Assembly: GCF_018139145.2 (NCBI RefSeq)
Contig: NC_059483.1
Span: forward strand, 4,527,001-4,591,000
DNA from: Gymnogyps californianus
Lineage: Eukaryota; Chordata; Aves; Accipitriformes; Cathartidae
Reading direction: 5' to 3'
DNA length: 64,000 nt
The notes below the pieces were generated by a model, which ran no database searches, had not been told where the DNA came from, and worked only from the letters and a program-made list of their open reading frames with translations. This document shows, piece by piece, positions 11,686-23,287 of the stretch (its first letter is position 1; every line of letters begins with the position of its first letter). A program made the position numbers and the translations under genes.

Positions 11686-14600
11686 TTAATGGCAAATGGA
11701 AAAGCGAGGTCTCTTCACTAGGTGTAAACTTTATCATCTGCCTACCTATCAGGCTGCTAAAAAATTCACTTTAAAATAAATTAATACAGGAGAGACATTA
11801 TTGCACGGGCTAGCAGAAAAAGGGGTTGGTTTTTTTTGTGGGCTTGGGTTTTTTAAACTACAAATAAACCATGTTTCCTTTTTCTTGTTTGACTTCACCA
11901 AACCTCCTATTGTTTACATATTTCATGAGTAGTCATCCACAAGAGGGTCAGCCTGTGAGATACAAGATCTACTTGTCAAGCACATGCCAGAGTAAAGCAT
12001 CCTAGTGTTTCAGTATTCAGGAGCCAGCATTAAATTTATCAGAGGTAGCAGCAGATGGTAGATCATCACAGAAAGTATACTTTTTAATTCACAAAACATA
12101 TGTGCTGATGCAATGCAGCACAGTTGTATGATTTTTATGCAACTTAGAAAAAGTTTCTGTACAAAGAATACTTATTTTTGTTCATGTTTCACAGTAAAAT
12201 GCTTTTTACATACTGTATTTAAAAATAATTTCAAAATGTGTACCTTAAAGTACACTGGATGGAACAGAAGGCAGTATCTTGTCCACATACCTTTAATGTT
12301 TGCTTTTAGATACAACCAAGACCAATACTGAAAGCAAAAGGTTGAAGATGGGAGTTAAAAAAAAACCTATTGGAAGAAGAAAAAGGACCCACAAACAGCG
12401 AGATAAACCTCAGCAAAACCAAGTACAAGCTGTTTACTGTTGTAGAATACACAATACAAGCAGGCAGATGGCATTTCACAACTCCTTTAACTCAGTGCCT
12501 ACAGCTAAGCCATATGTATTCCTAAAACTCCTAACAGCTATATAGAATAGCTCACATTACTATGGACTTACGTTTCCAGGTGCTAGATATTAAAAGCAGA
12601 AAGTAGTTATTAAGGCTACTCATTTGTTATGCTGTGAACTCCATATTCTGGAAATTCAAGCCCTCTGATGATTACTTACAGCTACAACCAGATACAACAT
12701 CTAAAAGAGAGCAGAGAGCAGTGAGTTGGCTGCCCGATCCTAGCCTACGCTGTGAGGTAAAAACATCCTAACAACGCTGCATTCAGCTGATACAGGCATC
12801 CACCAGACCAGAATACCCTGTGCACGAATCGCCACTCCCTTCCCCACCTTCTCCTTTGTTATAAGGAACTGAGAGATTAATTGGTGCAAAGCTACTTACA
12901 CGGACCCTCATGTTACTTGACCCTGATGGAGCTCTCTCCAGTCTCATGCGAGCTGGAGAAGTGGACAGAATTCAACTCAGCCTCTACTCAGCACCAGGCT
13001 GGAGCAGCTACTAGATGGAGCTGGCAACCCAGCCCACTTCATATGTCAGGCAGTCAGAGAGGTCTTGGTGCCTTTTTTTGCATGCTGTATGTGTTTTATA
13101 GACTCCTTAAAACCTTCAGCAGAAGTTTTGGATTAAATTCTATTGAATCCACCAATGATTCATAGTCTATAGATTAAAAAAAAGAAAAAAAAAAAAAGAA
13201 ATACTTCTTCCCCCACTGCCTGGCTCAAACAGGAGCAGTAAAGCTCCTCAGAGAAGAGATTAGAGGTGGCAATAAATGGGCAGCAAAATTCATCACATCT
13301 TGTTTTACAAAGTTGCCCCAGAGAGGGGAAAATATCTGCTGTGAGACAACTGAAAAGTAAATATATTTGTAAGGTACCACATCATATAGGATAGAGGAGC
13401 CCACTACCACTGCTAAATAATCGTCTGGGTATGATCTCTGCAATGTAGTAACACATAAAACAACTGAAACAGTGGGTTGGGAGTATACTGAACTAATAAA
13501 AGCAAGTGGCAGGCCTTTTTTTTGTTGTTGTTACTTTTGACAGTCCTAAAAGAAGCAGAAAAATAAGCATAGATAACTGTATGTCTAGAAACTTTCTGGC
13601 AGGGAATGCACTACTGTGGGAACAAGGAAAAGGCTGGTCTTGGAGCAGTACCAGGTGAGCCCCGGTCTGGCAGCAACCCCAGCACTGAAATCCAACCCAG
13701 CTCACATGGCACCACACACAGTGCTGCATATCGGTATTTTTCTAGAAACGAGGAACGCAAGCTCCCCCTCTCCAACACACCTTCTGCCAGCAGTCGTCTT
13801 CCTGGCAGATACATGATCTAGTAACGCTCAGGCTGACAGCCTGTGCCAGCAAGTACACTGAACTGGTCTCCCCTTTGCCCTTCCACTGGGAAAACAGCCC
13901 TATAACAGAGACCAGCATTGCCACTTGCTTTCCTGTAGCACAATCTGATTTCAGCTCTGATTCATGGTTCCCTTTATATGCATCACATTTTAATAGGCTC
14001 TTCTTGGCTCCTTTTCACGTTGGAAACAGTTGCCACCATTTTCTCACGCTTTGTGACACATACAGTAGTTTTATGCCTTTGTTCTCTTCTACTTCTTTAA
14101 ATCCTCGTATTGTGTTATGCCAACAGATCAGTAAAAGAAAGAATCAAAGTCATCATTCTATGCAGCGACATTTTTCATTTGTCTTTCTATTCCTCATCTT
14201 TCATTAATGATGCACAAAGTCTTATCTTTTCCTTTCTTAATCCTTTACCCTTCCCTATCCTTTATAGTTTGTGATGTACATGGACTTTTGTGTTACAAAC
14301 TCTTCAAAGACATCATTACTCTTTACATTTATATGCACTGAAATAATCTTTGTAATCTATGATCAAAGACTTGCTATATCTGGCTGCATTCATTTTCTTG
14401 ATTTACTCTTCCTAGTCAGCCATTTTTATTTATATTAATTTTTGCTACAATGTTGTCCTTTCTGAGCCATCAAATCAGAAAGTCAAGGCAATTCCAAGTC
14501 ATATTAGTCAACGTGCTGGTGATCTGACTACAGTGCAATGTACCACTATACAGAAAGGCAGAGGTTAGTCAATTAAAAAAAACCCTGATTTTCATCCGTT

Positions 14601-15660
14601 AATATAACTAATTGTCACTCAACCTCAGTAATCGGTAGGCATTATTCCCCCTAATTCATAAGAATTACAGTAAAGCCTTTCCTTGCTGAACTCAAGGATT
14701 TATCAGTTTGCCCATGCACGCATTGCTCAGTTAACACGTCCTATTGAGATAATAGTTCCCCCACTTTTAAAAGCAGGTAAATCTAAGCTGAAGCAAACCC
14801 TCTTCTTCTGAAACAGTATCTGCCAATGGAGACAATTGTCAAGGCCTTTGATGGTCAGTCCCTAACTTGCAAGTCTTCAGCCAGTAGTCAGTTTGTCTTT
14901 GTCCCATGAACCTATCCACCAACATCTCCTAATTAATAGACTTCAAAGTACCACCTTTATTTGGACTTCCTTCCATACTACCTTTAATACTTGGCCAGAG
15001 CTTCCCCTACACACCCCCAAAATTCAAGTCCCTCCTCGAAACTCTTCTGTGTCAGAGAAGGTGACGTTTAGGATGCTGAAATTTCATCATCACACCCAGT
15101 ACTGCACTGTTGTTTCTTTTCCTCTCCCAAATCCATATCCATCTGTTGCTTTTTCTTATACTTAGGGTTGTGTCCTTATGTAGCCCTTGGCACCGTTGAG
15201 TCCCAGCCCATAAATTAATTAAAATGATAACGCAAATGATCAACTCTGACAAGTAACAGCGACTGGTAAAATTTTAGATTTGCTACACAGAGAAAAGTCT
15301 CCACTATCTTTGAGATACTTCACACCTAACCAACTTTGAAGGAATCTTTTCCTTACCCTCATTCCAAATATTTTACTAACTTTGTGCTCCTTTACCTAGA
15401 GGCACTAAACAGTACCAACAAGACAGGCACGAACATAAGGAAAAAAAAAAGAGGTGGGCATGTTGTTTTGAAGCAGCAAAGCTCATATCACATTAGTGAC
15501 CTTAAGGAAAACAAGAACTAATTGACATCCTCAAATCACTACCCACATCACTTCGGCCTTTCCCCAAAGTCCATTAGGCTGAACAAAGCGATCGTACTAA
15601 CCACATCAACTTATGGATGTGACCCCTATAGTACATTCATTAAAATACAAGGATATACAA
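11686..15660. other. unique non-coding DNA
   Basis: AT-rich unique sequence. An A-rich tract lies at about 13175-13200. Several overlapping frames on both strands near 13493-13924 cover the same moderately GC-rich stretch and cannot all be real. None carries a recognisable motif. A 9-bp perfect inverted repeat lies just beyond, at 15664-15687. Confidence 0.65.
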
Positions 15661-15663
15661 ATA

Positions 15664-15687
15664 TAAGGATACAAACGTGTATCCTTA
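15664..15687. repeat. 9-bp inverted repeat with 6-nt loop
   Basis: TAAGGATAC (15664-15672) and GTATCCTTA (15679-15687) are perfect reverse complements around AAACGT. By rough reckoning, one or two 9-bp stems with short loops are expected by chance in 64 kb, so no function is implied. Confidence 0.6.
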
Positions 15688-18600
15688 CACCACAACAAAT
15701 AAAGATATTTATGCCCTTAGTATGCTCCCAGTGCAGCACCATGTGAGTTACGGTATCATTCTGAGGGAGGACCAGATTTTTAATCAGGGAATTTTTTCCA
15801 GAGGTATTTTCATTTTTGGTAGTAATCTGTCTGAGTGAAGGCGGACCACAAATTAACACTTGGTCTAATAAAGTATGTGGATGATCACCATTATTCCACA
15901 GCTAGACAATGAGATTCAAGGAGTGCAGAAAATAATTCTATGTTTCTTGGAGTTTTTAGGCAGTAAAATATTCAATTCCCTTTGTAGCTTTAATCCATAC
16001 ACATTCTTTTTTATTTTTTAATATTTATGTTCTTCTGTCATCTATTTCTGACCAGTTCCCCTCTTTTCTTTATTTCCTTAGCCTTCCATTTCACAAAGCT
16101 GAAATTTCCACTTACTCCACGATTGCCTCAACATTCATGAATTAACCTTGGATGCTGAACTTTGTCATAACTGCTTTCTGAACCCAACTTTTCATTCAGA
16201 AACGTGCATCTGTGCTCTGAAATATTTTTCAGCTCTTCAAGGTTATATTATCTAGCCATTTGATTTCAGGGTGGAGGTTACTGTAGTACTTAGATGCCTT
16301 CTACATCAATATGCCTGGTTTAAACAGGGGCTTTGGGGTTTTTTTGGTTGGTTTTGAAGACTTTTTGTCAGTAGGCTGTTTGGGCAGCAGGTGACTGAAA
16401 CATACCTTTAAAGGTAAACACCACTGTCACAAACGTACCAAAATAAATTGTGATTTCATAAATAAGGTGAAAGTACTAAATAAACATCATTAATTTGCAA
16501 TTTACAACTATTTTTAAAAGCCTATATAAAAAGAGCACATATTTAATGAATGTCAGGACTGCATTATTAAATCTCAGTAATACCAGAACAAAATATGCCT
16601 AAAGAATGAACAGGAACATCAATGAAAATATGTATCCATACGCCTTCAACCTAAAAATATGAACTACAGAACTCGACGACTGTATTCAAAACACCGTGAA
16701 ACACAGGTCTTTTGAAGATTTTTCTATCACTAACTGGCAGGTTGAACAGCTGCTAATTTTAGCAGCATTTGTTCTACTTTGTTTACAATTCTGTTGTTTT
16801 TAATGCGATTCCACGCATTCAGCAATAGAGCAGCAGTGAATATGAGCTATACACTGCACTGCTCTATCAGGCACCTGAACCTGCCCCTTACATGCCAGTG
16901 AAATGGTATTTCATCCCTGAAGACAAGCGAAAAGTGGCTATAGTACTTGTTTACACTCTGATACAGTGGAAGGCCTTGAATAGAAAATGTAGTAAAACGC
17001 CTTGATAAATTTAACTACTGCAAGTAGTAAGTGTGCAGATTTTATTGGTGTTCGCTCCCTGCAACTCTGCAAACACGTTGCAAATAGCAATACATTAAGT
17101 CTGGCAACATGTCTTTGAAGTGCTGGCCCTGCTGTAGAGGGTCAGGAGCTTGCTAGAGACACCACAGAGATGCTTCCCGCCGGAGAGAAGGAAACGCTGA
17201 TCAATTTTGGGTTGCTGCTGTGAGTCAGCACCTTCTATCAAAATCAGCCCCAGGATCAATATCCCTGGATATAACCCTCATGCTCATTCAGCTCTTTAGA
17301 AGCAAAGAATGACAACATATATATGGGGCAAAATTTTCTCTGCCTAATATAATACTATGGATGATCACAAGATCATCCGCTTGAGTAAGGCAAAACATTA
17401 ACAACCTCTATAAATAGTAATATTAGCTTTAAAACTGTAGCATAACACAAAAGCCATTTTATGTCCTCAAGTACATTAAAAACAATAGTAAATAACTCTT
17501 GCAGTGGGGTCGGAAACATATACTCTAGGATTAGAGCGCTGAAAGGACTAATTATAAAGTGGAGTGCAACACTATTTAAAATATCAGTCTTTGGAGTTAA
17601 CCAGCCAAAAAGCCAAATCATGCCCTTGGCCAAGCAAGTTAACTGCAGTGGGAGCACTCTACGTGGTTTTTATGACAAAAAGTTAGCTCCAAAGAAAGAC
17701 AAATTCAAGTAGTTGTCACTGATGCTGAGCCAAAAAAGCTTTCTGGCTTTAGCATTCTTCTCTGCGAGGTCAGAGGTGAACACAGGGCCCTTATTATTGC
17801 TCATAGTTCATTTTATTTGAATCATACATGAATACAATCCAAGAAGCTAATTAAAGACATAAACCTTCTCTTGGACTGGATTAAGGGTTGTCATTTTTTT
17901 TCTTTCCTGTAGGAGGGTAATTTTTTACAGCTTGAAGTGAAGTTACATATTTTCACAAGACAATGCAGAATGAAAAAGGGAAACAAAGAAATACATGCTT
18001 TACCAAAAGCCAATAAAAGGGAGACAGATTAGCTTTCAATCACACTGAAACAGGTCAAAGTAGTAAATCTAACTTTGCAGAGCTATAAAGGAAAGATCCA
18101 TCTTTGTCTCTGTGGTTTAAATAAAAGTTTGCCAAGAAAGTTAATAATATGAAGGAGAAAGGAGGATTTATAAAAATCTTTTTGCAGAAGTAAATAATTG
18201 AAACAAGCCACAGACCTCAGAAATTAATGTAGCTCCACTTCAACATGAAAAAAACCCTGCTGAATTTAGCACAGTATGCAGAATGTCACGGAATGCCAAC
18301 ACTTCAGAAAGTCAGCTTGCATAAAGATGAAGTAATTTTGGAAGCTTCACTGTTACAAAAATTAGCCAAAATTTTACCAACTTCAGCACCTTCATGCCTA
18401 TGCACACATTCAAAGCAGGGATAATAAACATAAACATAAGACTTTGAGCCCAATGTCTCCCTACGAATTGTCTCTCCCTTGCCTGCTTTGGAGCACACAA
18501 ACTGTAACACGCACTTTGTAACCCGTTTAATTAAACCCCACTCTCCCACCTTCACAACAGGCCCACGACAGAAGGGGTTTGCCAAGAAAGATCAAGCCAT

Positions 18601-19479
18601 GCTCAGAAGTGAAAACCTTTTCTAGGAGAAGCCCCCAGCACGCATCCTGAAGAACAAAATTTCTGAGAAAATAACCACGGCTGAGGTAATAAAGTAAATT
18701 TCCTTCAGCTATAACTCAGATGGTCATTTCCTTCTGCAACTGCAGTGCAGAAAGGTTTATCTCTGGCCCTGTTACAGAAGCAATTTCCATAAAACCTTTT
18801 CAAAAAGGTATTCTCTCACCTTAAGCCCAAACTGTTGAACATTTTTTTGCAAGACAAAAAAAAAAAAAAAAATATCAGGAGCTCGCTTAGTCCATCTCGC
18901 TCACACACTCAGGATTTAAATGGACTGTTCATAGAAGGAATTATCCTCCCTGGAGAGTCTGGTAGACGCTTTGAAGTTGGGAAAGCAACCCATTTCATAG
19001 CACCAGCTGGACTTTTTTTAGCTAGCAAATTTGCTGCTAATTCAGTAGTTCAAGACATCAGCAAGAGCTTCCTATTTCTTGCTTTCCCTCTGGCACATCA
19101 CAATTTTTTCCACTTTCGTGCTAAAGGTCTGGAGTTTGTTACTGTGCCCACACTGGGCATGTGGTGAGGCTTACTAGGCGAGAGCCAGAGGTTTTGTGGA
19201 GCCTTCTGGACTGGTTTTAAGGGTTCAAATGGTCTCCTTTAATCCCAAATCTTTACCTACATTTTATCATTGCCATTTCTATCCCTGCACACCCCTAATT
19301 TTTAGCAGGATGAAGAATACATGCATTCCTCAGCTGAGAGCGACTAGTAAATCGCTCCAGCTTCTGCTGTTGCAGCTTTATTCTCTCACCTTGATTAACT
19401 GAGTCTTATTTCCTCAAAGCTGCTTAGTGCGATATCTGATTCCCCAGAATCCTAAATTGCTGCTCAGAAATGAGTGCAG
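15688..19479. other. unique non-coding DNA
   Basis: AT-rich sequence with no gene found. An 8-bp hairpin (GGATGATC, ACAA loop, GATCATCC) lies at 17359-17378, and a 17-base A-run at 18856-18872. Bird-typical T/G-rich words occur near 16332-16356. A 110-codon plus-strand frame at 18835-19167 begins in the A-run and has no domain I recognise. Confidence 0.65.
18856..18872 (+). repeat. (A)17 run
   Basis: Seventeen consecutive A with no recognisable retrocopy attached. Confidence 0.9.
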
Positions 19480-19870
19480 ATTATTTGGCCTGTCTATTTA
19501 TCAGCTTTGGAATGCTAATCTAAGGTGATGACTACCTCATATTTTTATGTTTTCTCTTAGCCAAGATTGTAATTTCGAATATTATCTGATTATATTCCTC
19601 CCCTGATGAGTTCAAAAGAAACAAAAGGCAGCAACTAAGATGCAGGCTTTAATTGCAGGAGGGGGGAAAAAAAAAAAAAGGCTCTGCAGAAGTTTCATGC
19701 GGCAAAATCAGCAACGAATGTCATTTGTCATGAAATAAGTTGTCATGTCGTAGACCGTGTGCAAATGAGAAGGAGTACCCTCCGCAACAAGAAAGTGCTT
19801 GCACACTGGCTGTGAGATATGGAACTTGTTATAAAGAATTGAAACACACACACAAATAGCAATCATGACT
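19480..19870. promoter_or_regulatory. candidate conserved non-coding element (unproven)
   Basis: The texture resembles deeply conserved vertebrate non-coding elements: AT-rich but not simple, with homeodomain-like TAATTGCAGG near 19649-19660 and three copies of TGTCA in 27 bp (19719-19723, 19726-19730, 19741-19745). TGTCA/TGACA is the core site of TALE homeodomain proteins such as MEIS and PBX. An A-run (19667-19679) interrupts the segment. This is a judgement on texture and motif clustering only. Conservation was not tested. Confidence 0.2.
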
Positions 19871-20254
19871 GAAACACTGGGTATTCACAGAAGAGCAAAC
19901 AGGTGAAGGAGGCAGGGAAATGTCAGTTTAAAAAGGTCAAAGACTAAAGCTGTTTGGGTCCAAATCACTGGGGAAAAATACTAAGATTGGATATTGCTAA
20001 AGCCTGCTTTAGAACCCCAATTTCATTTTAAAATGCACATTCATTTTCAAACTACTATTTAGTACTAGGTTTAATTTTATCCAGGACTTCTGTTACTATG
20101 GAAGACTAATCTCCCAGTTAGAGGAAATAATATTTAAATAATAGTACTTGTTTACTTTAAGCTTGATAGCAAACATATTTCAAACACTGTTACTGAATCA
20201 AAAGTGGGTGATGGGTGCTATTTTAGACACTTGAGAAAGATACTCTAGATCAAG

Positions 20255-20705
20255 AGAGATACAGACTGACTGGAGAGAGTAACAGGAGTGCAATGAGGCT
20301 AATCGGAGATTTGCAAAGCATGACATGAAGGAAGATTAAAAACATTAAGGGTTGCGTACCCTAAAGAGAAGACGACTCATGGGGGGACCTCAAAGTCTTC
20401 ATATACATAGAGTAGAATATAATCTTTTTTCCATACCTGTGACAGATAAGACAAGTTACTCAGTTTTCTTGACTAATTACAAGAAGAAAGATTCAGCGTA
20501 AACTTCAAGGAAACCTTTCTAATGGCAGGGATGAGGAGACAGAATAGATTAGCTGAGCATCTCTCTACCATTGGAGATCTTTCAGGACACACTGAATAAA
20601 TATCTGTCAGGATTAATATATAGTTGATCCTGCCTTGAGGCTGACAGATGAGTTACATGACCTCTCTAACATCCTTCCAGATTATATTACCATGACTCTG
20701 TTATG
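20255..20705 (+). mobile_element. ancient CR1 LINE, 3' region remnant
   Basis: The order of diagnostic phrases follows the 3' end of old sauropsid CR1 elements in sense orientation. GGGGGGACCTCAAAGTCTTC (20380-20399) fits the GGGGAGACCT...CTTCAAATAC region. Then comes ACTTCAAGGAAACCTTTCTA near 20502-20521, CATTGGAGATCTTTCAGGAC near 20570, and ATAAATATCTGTCAGGATTA near 20596-20615. TGATCCTGCCTTGAGGCTG (20625-20643) and GACCTCTCTAACATCCTTCC (20660-20679) close the match. Divergence and small indels are high, so it predates the avian radiation. The reverse transcriptase region is absent (5' truncated, as usual). The exact start is uncertain. Confidence 0.65.
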
Positions 20706-21202
20706 CAGTTGCTCACAAAATCAGGAACTGGATTTGATAACTAAAAACGCTGTTTCCAAGATTCTTTAGGAACTCATGACTGGTATAAGATAAATCTCAT
20801 TTTCAGGTACCACAGAGCTATTGGTTTCCCTGCTGTTGCAATCACCATCTTTAAGTAGCTGGGAACATACACAGAAGTTGGGGTAATTTCAATTATTCAG
20901 TTTGGAAGCCAGTTCTGAAGGATGGTAGATTAACTGCATTGCAATTGTGCTAAGGAGCATTTCAGCAAAGATATATCTGTTAAAAGCACCCTTGGAATGC
21001 AGAGATCTTTAAATTTTCAACGTTGTCCACTTGAAAGACTTAATTTTTGCAGAAGTGACAAAGGTTTAACTAACACAGCTTGAAACCCAACCTGGGAGAA
21101 ACCAGGGAAACAAATAAAGAGTTTAAACACCATTTTGGAGAATTTAAATGCAAGATCTCCTCCAAGTCATTTACTGGCAAGGCTCCCAAATCATTCTTGC
21201 TT

Positions 21203-21252
21203 AATATAGAATCACAGAATATCTTGAGCTGGAAGGGACCCATAAGGATCAA
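21203..21252 (-). mobile_element. CR1 LINE 3'-end fragment (antisense to +)
   Basis: AGAATCACAGAATATCTTGA followed by GCTGGAAGGGACCCATAAGGATCAA is the reverse complement of the very well known avian CR1 3' terminus, which ends with TTCCA...ATTCTGTGATTCTA. Only about 50 bp survive, so the copy is severely 5' truncated. The truncation edge coincides with the inverted repeat at 21251-21279. It is clearly younger than the CR1 remnant 500 bp upstream because the match is nearly intact. Confidence 0.85.
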
Positions 21253-21279
21253 TTAACTTACTGGCTGAGTAAGTTAATT
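21251..21279. repeat. 12-bp perfect inverted repeat at the CR1 truncation edge
   Basis: AATTAACTTACT (21251-21262) and AGTAAGTTAATT (21268-21279) are perfect reverse complements around GGCTG. By rough reckoning, chance gives well under one stem of this length with so short a loop in 64 kb. It begins exactly where the CR1 homology ends. A foldback or templated insertion made during 5'-end joining of the truncated LINE is a plausible cause (inference). Confidence 0.7.
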
Positions 21280-22581
21280 CTCACCTTTAATGCAGCCAGA
21301 AGGCTCCTATGAACCAGATTAGTAAAAAATGGAATCTTTGGCCTTTCTGAGATCTAGTTCATAGCAATAAGAAGATTTAATATCTTTTAAATAAAGATTA
21401 TCTCCACTTGTACAGTCATTTGTCCAAGAAAAGTAGCTTAGAAAATGCTGGCAATGACTTTAAAGAATCTATCCTCCTAATGATTCTCGTCCTGTGTATA
21501 CACTGACCACCTGTGCTTCTGAACATCTGCAATCGGAACTCTCTTAAATCTTTCAGACATTGGGAAGAGACAGGTTTTAGAGTTTCCTAAATCAATGGCC
21601 TCTGTGACTCTTAATGTATTCCATTTTGGACATCCTCAAGATGATTGAGTTTTTTTTGTTAACTGGGCCTAAATTGACTTACATTACGATAGTCCATGAG
21701 AGCACTTCAGGTACAGCCAAATCAAAGCAGTCCTCGTGCTCCAGAGGTGTACATAGCACCACATGAGATTTCTATATCTTGCGTAGCATGCCGTTACCTC
21801 TCCACTACCTCTACCCTCAAGCAAAAATATAACAGAGCCAAACTGTCTACAGGCTTTCAAAGCTCATGATTGAGGACCAGAAGATGAAAAGCCGCCTGCA
21901 TCATGCCCCACACGCTCCTGCTACGGGTTAGGATGAGGTCCCGTCTCTGAGCCTATAAACTGAGCTCCTTTCACTTGGCATCGTTCAGTTTCTCTGTGAA
22001 CCTATTTACAATGCAATCTGTTTTGATCACACAGGCCATTCATCTAGATCCCATGCAAATTAAATCAAAGCCTCACCTTTCATCAAAGCAATCCTTGTTT
22101 GTGTTGCAGGATGTATATTTTGATCTCATCATAGCCCGAGCCTTGAATCCCTAATGCCACTTTGCCACGAGCGGTACCTGGTGTTGCTCACCTGTTTACA
22201 GCTAACTCCTGAAGTACACTCTTGAGAATCAGAGAAGACAACTGTTTGACTCTCTTTTGTCTTGGTTGCTACTCCTTGAATCGTGAAGAACAGAGTGGGA
22301 GATCCCCTGTGCCCTGGGATTTTTTGGGGCGTACCTTTTTGGAAAAAGAGGTTGGGAGACGCACACAGAGTGCCAGGTCAGACAGCCAGGGAGCAAGAGC
22401 AGCTGCAAGAGACTGCAGCACAGCAGAGATGGGCAAACAAGCTGAGCCTTTCCATCACCTCTGCAAAAGACCCTTCTAGAAACCAAGGAAACTTCTGAAT
22501 TTGAAAGCACATTTCCAGAGGAAAACAAACCTAAAGACTTTTCCCTTCCCTGACACAGTAAGAAGCAAAAAGCAGATTTGT
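21280..22581. other. unique non-coding DNA
   Basis: Sequence without a recognisable gene or repeat. Two overlapping plus-strand frames (22222-22479 and 22283-22498) and a minus-strand frame share the same DNA, and none shows a known domain. Confidence 0.65.
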
Positions 22582-22705
22582 CAAACAAAACAAACAAACA
22601 AAAAACCAAAAAACAACCAACCAAACAAAAAACAACCCACAAAAAAACCCCATCAACCAAACCAAAATCAAAACCACACACACACACAAAACCACAACAA
22701 ACAAA
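22582..22705 (+). repeat. C/A-only low-complexity tract
   Basis: Over 124 bases the plus strand has no G and just two T (22653 and 22668). It is built from CAAA, CCAA and AACC words and a short (CA)n near 22675-22687. It resembles the T/G-rich (GGTTT-like) low-complexity sequence common in birds, seen from the other strand. It accounts for part of the 173-codon minus-strand open frame (22229-22750), whose protein is a low-complexity string rich in F, V, C, G and L. Confidence 0.85.
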
Positions 22706-23120
22706 GAGGAAACTTTGTCTGTTGGGGATGCTCACATTAGGACTCCACACCTACATCATTTACTCTCCCCATGTCAACAATCTGTGTTGGTGAGGAATAA
22801 CTGCCACGAGTGAATCAAAAAACAACCCGGCTTTTCACAACTATTTGGTCTTTGCAATAATGAATTTTTCTTCTCCCCCAGTAAAGATAAGCATTACAAA
22901 ACAAGGTGTCAGCAGCTTTTACGAGAATCAGCTGAAGTGATAATGGCAAAAGTTCATGCTAAAAACTCAGTTCTTGCCTCATTATGAGAAACTGCACAAT
23001 GAAAATCATTGGCCAGTGTTGTACAGTGACAGTGATAGCAGTAGATAAAAATCCTCTCCCAAATCCTAGTTTTACACCTTATTTTACCCCGCATTCCTCA
23101 ACAAAAGGGAACGGTCACAT
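22706..23120. other. unique non-coding DNA
   Basis: AT-rich sequence. I see nothing to annotate. Confidence 0.65.
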
Positions 23121-23287
23121 AAGCTGCTTTCCAGAGCAGCTTGTTGACTAACAGCTGGTTGAGGATGAGGTAACGCTGGGCAGCAGCTTTATGACTTCAC
23201 CTCACTGCTGCAGGTTTCATCTTAAATCCCTTTCAGAAAGGGAACGAAGGAGGTTTTTACCTCCACTAGTTCACTTAGCTCGCTAAG
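23121..23287. repeat. cluster of short perfect hairpins
   Basis: Four separate perfect stems lie in 167 bp. They are AAGCTGCT/AGCAGCTT (23121-23128 with 23135-23142), TCCCTTT/AAAGGGA (23227-23233 with 23237-23243), GGAGGT/ACCTCC (23249-23254 with 23259-23264) and CTTAGC/GCTAAG (23274-23279 with 23282-23287). Between the first and second lie two crossing pairs: TGAGGT/ACCTCA (23166-23171 with 23199-23204) and GCAGCAG/CTGCTGC (23180-23186 with 23205-23211). Each stem is within chance expectation alone. The density is what stands out. A structured RNA is possible, but nothing identifies a family. Confidence 0.35.

Noticed and set aside
17359..17378. 8-bp perfect hairpin as a regulatory terminator or ncRNA
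   Set aside because: About eight such stems are expected by chance in 64 kb, and nothing around it supports a role.
18856..18872. A-runs (also at 10016, 25301, 27353, 29318, 49994) as tails of processed pseudogenes or LINEs
   Set aside because: No recognisable gene or LINE body precedes any of them, and no target duplications were evident.
22229..22750. Longest open frame (173 codons, minus strand)
   Set aside because: Part of it translates the C/A-only tract from the other strand, giving a low-complexity F/V/C/G/L string. No domain, no start context, and overlapping plus-strand frames.
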